Source: Clostridium sp. CAG:169
GTDB taxonomy: Bacteria; Bacillota; Clostridia; Oscillospirales; Ruminococcaceae
DNA: 9,766 bases
Reading direction: 5' to 3'
NCBI GenBank assembly: GCA_000435195.1
Contig: FR880291.1
Coordinates: forward strand, 5,707-15,472
Shown piece by piece: positions 1-6,603 of the stretch. The stretch's first letter is position 1, and each line of letters opens with the position of its first letter. The translations under genes were made by a program, and so were the position numbers. Below the pieces are notes generated by a model that did no database searches, was not told where the DNA came from, and worked only from the letters and a program-made list of their open reading frames with translations.

Positions 1-360
1 CAGGAGCCAACCCGCAAAGAGCAGCCGCGGGATAACCGGGAGACTGCACCGGAAAAGACCGAGCCGGACCACTTTAATGAAGAACCGCTGATCGACTTCA
101 GCTCCGCTTTGGGAGACGAAATGCAGGAAACTACCTCCTTTGCACCGATTGGGCAGGAGGTACAGAATATGCCGGCTCCGGCAGCCAGAGAGGCAGCACC
201 GGCAGTATCCGCTTCCCAGCGGTCGCAGGGCTATTCTCCGTTTGGAGCTGCATCGGCGGAGTCCAAGTTTGGCCCGCTTAAATTTGGTGAAGGATTTGAT
301 GTGGAACGGGACAGCGCTTCCAAGAGCGGAGGACTGTTTTCCAGAAAGAAGCATCGTTAA
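1..360 (+). CDS. DivIVA-like cell-division protein, C-terminal fragment (partial at 5' end)
   Basis: The frame is open from base 1 to the TAA at 358-360, giving the last 119 residues of a protein that begins outside the window. What is visible is a low-complexity, Pro/Glu/Ala/Ser-rich tail with no catalytic motif. It ends in a short ordered-looking segment (FGPLKFGEGFDV) followed by a basic Arg/Lys/His terminus (FSRKKHR). DivIVA proteins of Clostridia carry an N-terminal membrane-binding coiled coil and a variable tail, and divIVA commonly lies directly upstream of ileS. The identification therefore rests mainly on gene order and the tail's style. The diagnostic N-terminal domain is not in view. 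If correct, the protein marks curved membranes at poles and septa. The fragment stops 45 bases before ileS with no terminator between them, so co-transcription is plausible. An unrelated disordered protein remains possible. Confidence 0.6.
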   Translation, partial: QEPTRKEQPRDNRETAPEKTEPDHFNEEPLIDFSSALGDEMQETTSFAPIGQEVQNMPAPAAREAAPAVSASQRSQGYSPFGAASAESKFGPLKFGEGFDVERDSASKSGGLFSRKKHR

Positions 361-405
361 ATTTTTCTGTATGATGAGATAAAAGATAAGAGGAGAGGAA
401 ACACA

Positions 406-3192
406 ATGGCTCAGGATTACAACAATACCCTGAACCTGCCTGTGACCGAGTTCAACATGAGAGGCGCACTGCCTCAGCGTGAACCGGCATGGGTAGAAGA
501 ATGGGAAGAAAAACAGTTATACCACAAGATGATCAAAAAGAACGAGGGCAAGCCGCAGTACATTCTGCATGACGGTCCTCCATATGCAAACGGTGACATC
601 CATCTTGGCACTGCTTTGAACAAGGTGCTCAAGGATTTCATCATCCGTCAGAAGAATATGAGCGGATACCAGGCTCCTTACATTCCGGGTTGGGATACCC
701 ACGGTCTGCCAATCGAGCTGAAAGCCAGAAAGAAGGCGGGCGTTTCCAGCGACATCGGTCCGGTCGAGCTGAGAAAGATTTGCAAGGAGTTTGCTCTGCA
801 TTATCTGGATTCCCAGCGCACACAGTTTAAACGTCTGGGTACTCTGGGCGAGTGGGAAAATCCTTACATGACCCTCAAGCCGGAATTTGAGGCAAAGCAG
901 ATTGAAATTTTCGGCAACATGGCACAGAAGGGTTATATCTACAAGGGTCTTAAACCGGTTTACTGGTGCCCGGACTGCAACACTGCGCTGGCAGAGGCAG
1001 AGATTGAATACGAGGAGGACCCTTGCTTCTCCATCTACGTCAAATTCCCGGTCAAGGACGACCAGGGCAAGCTGGGCGCACTGGGTGTGGACCCGGCAAA
1101 GACCTTCTTCGTTATCTGGACTACCACTACCTGGACCCTGCCGGGTAACATGGCAGTATGTCTGGGTCCGGATTATGAATACTGCGCAGTTCATGCAAAC
1201 GGCGAATACTACATCATGGCAAAAGAGCTGGCAGACGCTGCAATGAAGGCAGCAAAGATCGAGGACTATGAACTGATTGGTTCGGTCAAGGGCAAGGATT
1301 TGGAGTACATCGTGTGTGCGCATCCGTTCCTCGACCGTGACTCGCTGGTCATCGTCGGTGACCACGTCACACTGGATTCCGGTACCGGTTGTGTACATAC
1401 CGCGCCTGGACACGGTGTAGAGGACTTTGAGGTTTGTGTCAACCACTATCCGCAGATTCCAATCGTTGTGCCGGTGGACAACGTCGGCAAGCTGACCAAG
1501 GATGCAGGCGAGTTTGAAGGTCTGACCACCGATGAAGCCAACAAAGCGATTGCGAAAAAGCTGGAGGACAGCAACCTGCTGTTTGCGGTTGAAAAGATTG
1601 TCCATCAGTACCCACACTGCTGGAGATGTAAACACCCAATCATCTACCGTGCAACCGAACAGTGGTTCTGCTCGGTGGAGGATTTCAAAGAAGATGCAGT
1701 CCGTGAAATCGAAAAGATTAAATGGATTCCGGGATGGGGTGAAGGCCGCATCAAGAACATGGTCACCGACCGCTCCGACTGGTGTATCTCCCGTCAGAGA
1801 TTGTGGGGTGTTCCAATTCCAATCTTCTACTGCGAAGAATGTGGAGAATTCCACATCGACGAGCAGTCGGTCAAAGCAGTTTCCGACCTGTTCCGCAAAG
1901 AAGGCTCGGATGCATGGTGGACCCATGAAGCTGAGGAAATCCTTCCAAAGGGAACCAAATGTAAAAAGTGCGGATGCGAAAAATTCAGAAAAGAAACCGA
2001 CATCATGGACGTTTGGTTTGACTCCGGTTCCAGCCATGCAGCTGTGCTGATGGAAAGACCAAACCTGAGATGGCCGGCTGACCTGTACCTGGAGGGCGCT
2101 GACCAGTACCGCGGCTGGTTCCAGTCCTCTCTGCTGACCTCGGTTGCATGGAAGGGCGTTGCTCCTTACAAGGCAGTTTGCACCCACGGCTGGGTAGTGG
2201 ACGCACAGGGCAAAACAATGCACAAATCGCTGGGCAACGGTATCGACCCATCGGAGATCACCGATAAATTCGGTGCAGACATCCTGCGTCTGTGGGTTGC
2301 TTCCTCCGACTACCATGCCGACATCCGTGTTTCCAACGACATCCTCAAGCAGCTCAGTGAGGTATACAGAAAAATCCGCAACACCGCCCGCTATATCCTG
2401 GGTAACCTGTACGACTTCCACCCGGATACCGACTCGGTATCGGATGATCAGCTGCAGGAGCTGGATCGATGGGCTTTGGCAAGAATGGATCAGGTTGCCA
2501 GCGAGTGCCGCAAGGCTTACGACAACTTTGAGTTCCATCTGGTATACTATGCAATCCGCAACTTCTGCACCATCGACCTGTCCAACTTCTATCTGGACAT
2601 CATCAAGGACAGACTGTATGTGGAGAAACCAGATTCTGTCAGCAGACGTGCGGCACAGACAGCCATCTACCGCATCCTGCGCGATATGACCCTGGTATTT
2701 GCGCCAATCCTTGCCTTTACCTGCGAGGAAATCTGGGCAAACCTTCCACAATCTGCCGACCATGACCCGGAGGCTTGCGTATTCAATGAGATGCCAAAGG
2801 GCGGCAACAGCAAGGAAACTGCGGAATTTATGGCAAAATGGGAAAGAATCCGCAAGGTCCGCGATGACGTCAACAAGGCGCTGGAAAATGCAAGAAACCA
2901 GAAGACCATCGGAAAATCTCTGGAGGCGATGGTACAGCTGACCGCAGACGGAGAGCTGTACGACTTCCTGAAGGAAAATGAAGAGATGCTGGCACAGGTC
3001 TTCATCGTCAGCCAGGTCCAGCTGCATCAGCAGGCGGTTGCACAGCCGACCGGCGAGATGGAAGGTCTGGCGGTTGCAATCGAAAAAGCACAGGGCGAAA
3101 AATGTGAACGCTGCTGGACATACAGCGATACAGTCGGACAAGATGCAAAACATCCGACCCTCTGCGCACGCTGTGCAGCAATTATCGGCTAA
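406..3192 (+). CDS. ileS: Isoleucyl-tRNA synthetase (class I, bacterial type with C-terminal zinc finger)
   Basis: This 928-residue cytoplasmic enzyme charges tRNA-Ile with isoleucine using ATP and edits misactivated valine. The ATG at 406 follows an AGGAGAGGA ribosome binding site. The HIGH-equivalent motif is H66-L-G-T69 and the KMSKS-equivalent is T604-M-H-K-S608, so both depart from consensus (see findings). The CP1 editing domain is intact: the Thr-rich peptide WTTTTW at 238-243 and the GTGCVHTAPGHGVEDF block at 326-341, including Asp340. Cysteine pairs C188/C191 and C405/C408 flank the editing domain. C476/C479 with C519/C522 form a second ribbon, followed by WFDSGSS at 537-543. The C-terminal finger is C900/C903 with C920/C923, typical of the bacterial IleS1 type. 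Length matches the family. There is no room for a T-box leader in the 45-base gap upstream, so any such control must lie further upstream. Identity is essentially certain. Confidence 0.98.
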   Translation: MAQDYNNTLNLPVTEFNMRGALPQREPAWVEEWEEKQLYHKMIKKNEGKPQYILHDGPPYANGDIHLGTALNKVLKDFIIRQKNMSGYQAPYIPGWDTHGLPIELKARKKAGVSSDIGPVELRKICKEFALHYLDSQRTQFKRLGTLGEWENPYMTLKPEFEAKQIEIFGNMAQKGYIYKGLKPVYWCPDCNTALAEAEIEYEEDPCFSIYVKFPVKDDQGKLGALGVDPAKTFFVIWTTTTWTLPGNMAVCLGPDYEYCAVHANGEYYIMAKELADAAMKAAKIEDYELIGSVKGKDLEYIVCAHPFLDRDSLVIVGDHVTLDSGTGCVHTAPGHGVEDFEVCVNHYPQIPIVVPVDNVGKLTKDAGEFEGLTTDEANKAIAKKLEDSNLLFAVEKIVHQYPHCWRCKHPIIYRATEQWFCSVEDFKEDAVREIEKIKWIPGWGEGRIKNMVTDRSDWCISRQRLWGVPIPIFYCEECGEFHIDEQSVKAVSDLFRKEGSDAWWTHEAEEILPKGTKCKKCGCEKFRKETDIMDVWFDSGSSHAAVLMERPNLRWPADLYLEGADQYRGWFQSSLLTSVAWKGVAPYKAVCTHGWVVDAQGKTMHKSLGNGIDPSEITDKFGADILRLWVASSDYHADIRVSNDILKQLSEVYRKIRNTARYILGNLYDFHPDTDSVSDDQLQELDRWALARMDQVASECRKAYDNFEFHLVYYAIRNFCTIDLSNFYLDIIKDRLYVEKPDSVSRRAAQTAIYRILRDMTLVFAPILAFTCEEIWANLPQSADHDPEACVFNEMPKGGNSKETAEFMAKWERIRKVRDDVNKALENARNQKTIGKSLEAMVQLTADGELYDFLKENEEMLAQVFIVSQVQLHQQAVAQPTGEMEGLAVAIEKAQGEKCERCWTYSDTVGQDAKHPTLCARCAAIIG

Positions 3193-3206
3193 GATTTCAG
3201 TACATT

Positions 3207-3241
3207 GCGGTGCGGGAACCGATCTTCCTGCACCGCTTTTT
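3207..3241 (+). terminator. Intrinsic terminator-like hairpin between ileS and lspA
   Basis: Bases 3207-3218 pair with 3225-3236 to form a 12-bp stem with one G-T wobble (3214/3229) and a 6-base loop. The GC-rich base of the stem is followed at once by five T residues (3237-3241). It lies 15 bases after the ileS stop and 43 bases before the lspA start. I see no convincing promoter between it and lspA, so lspA expression would need read-through or a promoter inside ileS. Confidence 0.75.
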
Positions 3242-3271
3242 GTGCTGTACACACGGACAGCCGGAAAAGAC

Positions 3272-3279
3272 AAGGAGGA
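3272..3279 (+). promoter_or_regulatory. Ribosome binding site fixing the lspA start
   Basis: AAGGAGGA lies five bases before the ATG at 3285. The same reading frame is open back to a GTG at 3210, but that upstream extension would run through the terminator hairpin and encode a Cys/Arg-rich stretch unlike LspA, so 3285 is the supported start. Confidence 0.85.
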
Positions 3280-3284
3280 AAACT

Positions 3285-3788
3285 ATGTTAAGCTACATTT
3301 GGTTAGGGATAGCAGCTCTGCTGGTTGCAGTGGACCAGCTGGTAAAGTTTTGGGCAGAGCATTCCCTGAGCCAGGTGGACACCATCCCGCTGATTTCGGG
3401 CGTGTTCCATCTGACCTATGTCCAGAATTTTGGTGCGGCATTTAACACCATGAACAACCAGCGCTTTCTGCTGGTTGGTGTGACCTCGGCGGTCCTGCTG
3501 TTGATTTTGGTGCTGCTGCTGACACAAAAGCTGCGTTCCCCGTGGATGATTTGCAGCTGGAGTCTGATTCTGTCGGGCGGTGCGGGCAATCTGGTGGACA
3601 GACTGTTTCGTCCGGGCGGCTATGTGGTGGACCTGTTTGACTTCAGGCTCATCCATTTTCCGGTGTTCAATGTGGCAGACATCTGTGTCTGCGTGGGTGT
3701 CGCTCTGTTTTTGATTTATTTTTTGTTCATCGAACGCAGAGAACACCAGCAGTTTGAGATTCGACAGGAGATCAAGCGGCATGAGTAG
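3285..3788 (+). CDS. lspA: Lipoprotein signal peptidase (signal peptidase II)
   Basis: This is a 167-residue integral membrane aspartyl protease that removes the signal peptide from diacylglyceryl-modified prolipoproteins, the second step of lipoprotein maturation. The sequence shows four hydrophobic segments, at about residues 5-20, 60-80, 87-100 and 131-149. The DQLVKFW motif lies at 17-23 at the end of the first. The two catalytic aspartates are present: Asp105 in NLVDR and Asp132 in FNVAD. The length is ordinary for Gram-positive LspA. A charged C-terminal tail (residues 150-167) extends into the cytoplasm. The last codons overlap the start of the pseudouridine synthase gene by 8 bases (ATGAGTAG), the classic lspA-rluD coupling. 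Codons 2 and 7 are TTA, which is very rare in this window. Identity is firm. Confidence 0.97.
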   Translation: MLSYIWLGIAALLVAVDQLVKFWAEHSLSQVDTIPLISGVFHLTYVQNFGAAFNTMNNQRFLLVGVTSAVLLLILVLLLTQKLRSPWMICSWSLILSGGAGNLVDRLFRPGGYVVDLFDFRLIHFPVFNVADICVCVGVALFLIYFLFIERREHQQFEIRQEIKRHE

Positions 3789-4794
3789 TACCCTTCGTTT
3801 TACAGTGGACAGCGAACAGGACGGGCAGCGCATCGACAAATTTTTGCAGCAGCAGGTCGAAGGAATGAGCCGCAGTCAGGCACAAAAGTGGCTGGCTGCC
3901 GGTCAGGTGCTGGTGCAGGGAAAGGCTGCCGGGAAAAATGATAAGCTAAAGGCAGGGATGCAGGTGGAGGTCTGCCTGCCTGAGACCGCTTTGGCAGCAC
4001 AGGAGGAAGACGGCGACGAGTGCAACTGGGGAGAACTGCTTGCTCCCGCCGAAGAGCCGCAGCCGCAGCAGATTCCCTTGCAGATTGTCTATGAGGACGA
4101 GCATCTGTTGGTGGTGGATAAGCCCAAGCACATGGTGGTCCATCCCGGAGCCGGCAACAGCGAGGGGACACTGGTCAATGCGCTGCTGTACCACTGCGGT
4201 GGAAAATTGGCACGCTGCAATGGAATCGAACGTCAGGGAATCGTTCATCGCATCGACAAGGATACCAGCGGTCTGCTGGTCTGTGCGAAGGATGATGAAA
4301 GCTACCTTGGGCTCAGCAGCCAGATTCAGCAGCACACGGTGGACCGCTTTTATGAAACGGTGGTCTACGGAAAGGTCAAGCAGGAGGAAGGCGTCATCGA
4401 CCTGCCCATCGGGCGCAGTCTTAAGGACCGCAAAAAGATGGCAGTGCGCACCGACTGCATCCAGCCGGACGGAAACATTGTAGGAGCCAAGCAGGCAATC
4501 ACCCATTATCAGGTGCTGGGACGGTACGACGGTTTTACCCACCTGCGTTGTCGGCTGGAAACCGGGCGCACCCACCAGATTCGGGTGCATCTGGCATATC
4601 TGGGTCATCCGGTGGCAGGCGATGAGCTGTACGGACCCAAAAAGGCAATCAAGCGGCTGGAAGGACAGTGCCTGCACGCCAGAGCGCTGGGCTTTGTGCA
4701 TCCCATCACCGGAGAGCATCTGTATTTTGAATCGCCTCTGCCGCCATACTTTACGTCCTTTTTAAAAACCCTGAAACCCCGTGAGGAGGAATAA
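3781..4794 (+). CDS. RluD/YlyB-type 23S rRNA (large subunit) pseudouridine synthase
   Basis: This 337-residue enzyme is predicted to isomerise uridine to pseudouridine in 23S rRNA. An S4-like RNA-binding domain covers about residues 13-65 (ridge QRIDKFL, then SRSQAQKWL). The RluA-family catalytic domain follows from about residue 99. The signature HRIDKDTSG starts at 156 and contains the catalytic Asp159. A later block, GRTHQIRVHLAYLGHPVAGDELYG, is the conserved second RluA-family motif. Between the two domains is an acidic, Pro/Gln-rich linker (about 70-98) that makes the protein somewhat longer than typical homologues. The start at 3781 is preceded by AGGAG at 3766-3770 and overlaps the lspA stop. 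An upstream TTG at 3754 in the same frame is less likely because it lies inside lspA without a good ribosome binding site. The exact target uridines cannot be read from the sequence, so I give no symbol. Confidence 0.95.
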   Translation: MSSTLRFTVDSEQDGQRIDKFLQQQVEGMSRSQAQKWLAAGQVLVQGKAAGKNDKLKAGMQVEVCLPETALAAQEEDGDECNWGELLAPAEEPQPQQIPLQIVYEDEHLLVVDKPKHMVVHPGAGNSEGTLVNALLYHCGGKLARCNGIERQGIVHRIDKDTSGLLVCAKDDESYLGLSSQIQQHTVDRFYETVVYGKVKQEEGVIDLPIGRSLKDRKKMAVRTDCIQPDGNIVGAKQAITHYQVLGRYDGFTHLRCRLETGRTHQIRVHLAYLGHPVAGDELYGPKKAIKRLEGQCLHARALGFVHPITGEHLYFESPLPPYFTSFLKTLKPREEE

Positions 4795-4798
4795 GCCA

Positions 4799-5623
4799 AT
4801 GGAAAAGCAACAGCCGTTTGACGGAATTTTGCTGGTGTCGGACATTGATGGAACATTGACCGACTTGACACAGGTTTCCCGCCGCAACATCGAGGCAATC
4901 GAACGCTTTATCTGTCTGGGCGGACATTTTACCCTGTGTACCGGACGACCCAGATGTGCGCTGGGAGAAATTTTGCGGCAGGTGCCGGTCAATGCGCCGA
5001 TCATCACCATCAACGGAGGCTACATCTATTCGGAACAGAGCGAAGAGGTACTGTTTACCGCCAGCCTGCCGGATACGGTTCAGCCGTTTGTCTACCACCT
5101 GCTCGAGCGCTTTGAGCAGATTGGCGCTATGCTGGTGGAGCCGGACAACTATTGGGTTATCCGCTGGGGCGATGAGTCGATCGAAGGGGTGGCACAGCGC
5201 CGGGATATGTATCTGCGCGAGGGCTGCTGCAAGCCCTATACCCCGCAGACCGGTCCGCACAGCTGGCACAAGGTGGTGCTGATTGTGCCACCGCAGCAGA
5301 TTCCCGAGGTGCGCGCCTACATCGAGCAGGCAAACCCACAAGGGTTTTACCCGGTGCAGAGTGATGCCTTCTACCTGGAGCTGGTGGCAGAAGGTGTGGA
5401 CAAAGGCAAAGGGATGCGTTTGATTCAGCAGCAGCTGGGTATGAACAAAACAGCAGCCATTGGTGACCGGGAAAACGATTTGGCAATGCTGCGGGCGGCA
5501 GATTTTTCTGCAACTCCGTGCAGCGGGGACAGAAATCTGCAAAAAGAGGTTGATTTTATTGTCGATTCGTGCGACAATGGAGCTGTAGCAGATTTTATTG
5601 AGCGATTAGAGCAGCGGATGTGA
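4799..5623 (+). CDS. Cof-type HAD-superfamily phosphatase (class IIB)
   Basis: This 274-residue cytoplasmic Mg-dependent phosphatase has the full set of HAD motifs. Motif I is SDIDGT with nucleophile Asp15 and acid/base Asp17. Motif II is the Thr in LCTGR (Thr48). Motif III is Lys202 in VDKGKG, and motif IV is GDREND with Asp223 and Asp227. The roughly 100-150-residue cap lies between motifs II and III, where class IIB (Cof) enzymes carry it. Family members hydrolyse sugar phosphates, pyridoxal phosphate or other small phosphate esters, and the substrate cannot be predicted from the sequence. The start at 4799 is 4 bases after the rluD stop. Its GAGGAGGA ribosome binding site lies within the last rluD codons, so the two are probably translationally coupled. 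An earlier in-frame start at 4781 lies inside rluD and before that site. Confidence 0.92.
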   Translation: MEKQQPFDGILLVSDIDGTLTDLTQVSRRNIEAIERFICLGGHFTLCTGRPRCALGEILRQVPVNAPIITINGGYIYSEQSEEVLFTASLPDTVQPFVYHLLERFEQIGAMLVEPDNYWVIRWGDESIEGVAQRRDMYLREGCCKPYTPQTGPHSWHKVVLIVPPQQIPEVRAYIEQANPQGFYPVQSDAFYLELVAEGVDKGKGMRLIQQQLGMNKTAAIGDRENDLAMLRAADFSATPCSGDRNLQKEVDFIVDSCDNGAVADFIERLEQRM

Positions 5624-5661
5624 GCGCTGCTGCCAAGATAAAAGTTTGAAGGTAGAGAGAA

Positions 5662-5696
5662 TTTTGTACAAACGGGGAATCCTCTGCTGTACAAAA
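5662..5696 (+). promoter_or_regulatory. Paired TGTACAAA palindromic element upstream of the transketolase genes
   Basis: TTTGTACAAA at 5663-5672 is a perfect 10-base palindrome. A second copy, TGTACAAA, lies at 5688-5695, exactly 23 bases downstream. Because each is near-palindromic, the pair is also a 9-bp inverted repeat (5662-5670 with 5688-5696) with a possible inner GGGG/CCTC pairing. No T-tract follows, so it is not a terminator. A tandem operator pair is one reading and an RNA hairpin in the leader is another. I could not place a good -35/-10 pair nearby. Confidence 0.35.
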
Positions 5697-5731
5697 GCTA
5701 TAAAAGCAACTGAAAGGAATGATCCCACAAC

Positions 5732-6574
5732 ATGAACAGCAACTCCAAAAAAGAGCTGGCAATCACAGCGTGCAAGGTCCGCATGGGCGTCATTGAGGGA
5801 ACTCACTGCGCGAAATCCGGTCACCCGGGCGGTTCGCTCTCGGTAACGGACATTTTGACCTACCTGTATTTTCAGGAGATGAAAACCGACCCGCAGAATC
5901 CTGCTTGGCAGGAACGCGACCGTCTGGTACTTTCCAAAGGACACACCGCACCGGCGCTGTATGCTGTATTGGCGCAGAAGGGCTTTTTCCCTGTTGAGGA
6001 GCTCAAAACCCTGCGCAAGATCGGCTCCCGTTTGCAGGGACACCCGGATATGAAAAAAATCCCGGGTGTGGATATGTCCTCCGGCTCGCTGGGACAGGGC
6101 ATCTCTGCGGCGTGCGGCATGGCAAAGGCTGCCAAGCTGACCGGCGGCGAATGGAGGGTATACACCGTTTTGGGCGACGGCGAGATTCAGGAGGGACAGG
6201 TCTGGGAGGCAGCCATGTTTGCAAGCCATTACCAGCTGGACAACCTGTGCGTACTGGTGGACAACAACGGTCTTCAGATCGACGGCAACATCAAGGATGT
6301 TATGTCCCCATATCCAATCGACGAAAAATTTAAAGCCTTTGGCTTCCACGTCATCAACATCGACGGACACGACTTTGACCAGATCGAGGCAGCCTTGAAC
6401 GAGGCGCGCAGCGTAAAAGGACAGCCGACTGCAATCATTGCAAAGACCGTCAAAGGCAAGGGCGTTTCCTTCATGGAAAATCAGGCTTCCTGGCATGGCA
6501 CCGCTCCAAACGACGAGCAGTACCGGCAGGCAATGGAAGAACTTGGACAGCAGCTGGCAGCGCTGGACTGCTGA
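5732..6574 (+). CDS. Split transketolase, N-terminal (thiamine diphosphate-binding) subunit
   Basis: This 280-residue protein is the first half of a transketolase encoded as two polypeptides (COG3959 type). The enzyme moves two-carbon ketol units between sugar phosphates in the non-oxidative pentose phosphate pathway. The thiamine diphosphate motif is visible as GDG at 148-150, then EIQEGQVWEA, and ending with NN at 178-179. Active-site histidine candidates are His31 in SGHPGGS, His71 in SKGHTAP and His104 in QGHPD. The protein ends before the pyrimidine-binding domain, which the next gene supplies. The ATG at 5732 follows AAAGGA at 5713-5718, with a slightly long gap. The TGA at 6572-6574 overlaps an ATG of the next frame. 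The gene is free of TTA, CTA and TCA codons, consistent with strong expression. A dedicated role on another ketose is possible, but the pair architecture is clear. Confidence 0.95.
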   Translation: MNSNSKKELAITACKVRMGVIEGTHCAKSGHPGGSLSVTDILTYLYFQEMKTDPQNPAWQERDRLVLSKGHTAPALYAVLAQKGFFPVEELKTLRKIGSRLQGHPDMKKIPGVDMSSGSLGQGISAACGMAKAAKLTGGEWRVYTVLGDGEIQEGQVWEAAMFASHYQLDNLCVLVDNNGLQIDGNIKDVMSPYPIDEKFKAFGFHVINIDGHDFDQIEAALNEARSVKGQPTAIIAKTVKGKGVSFMENQASWHGTAPNDEQYRQAMEELGQQLAALDC

Positions 6575-6583
6575 TGGATGCGG

Positions 6584-6593
6584 AAAGGAAAGG
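6584..6593 (+). promoter_or_regulatory. Ribosome binding site deciding the start of the second transketolase subunit
   Basis: AAAGGAAAGG ends 10 bases before the ATG at 6604. The alternative ATG at 6574, which overlaps the previous stop, has no purine-rich site in front of it. The family's usual N-terminus (MAEVKK, then ATRESYG) also matches a start at 6604. Confidence 0.75.
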
Positions 6594-6603
6594 TATTAAA
6601 ACT

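Noticed and set aside
517..3273. 918-codon open frame on the minus strand covering almost all of ileS
   Set aside because: Its codons are exactly complementary in register to the ileS codons. It stays open only because ileS lacks TTA, CTA and TCA after codon 38 (TTA at 517-519). The product has no recognisable domain, and ileS itself is unambiguous.
5610..5631. 7-bp inverted repeat AGCAGCG/CGCTGCT around the HAD stop codon, considered as a terminator
   Set aside because: There is no T-tract after it (the following bases are GCCAAGATAAAAG), so it does not meet the intrinsic terminator pattern; it may be chance or a minor mRNA structure.
5664..5704. Possible promoter before the transketolase genes (TTGTAC with TATAAA)
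   Set aside because: TATAAA at 5699-5704 has no -35 at 16-18 bases, and TTGTAC at 5664-5669 is 29 bases away, so I do not call a promoter here.
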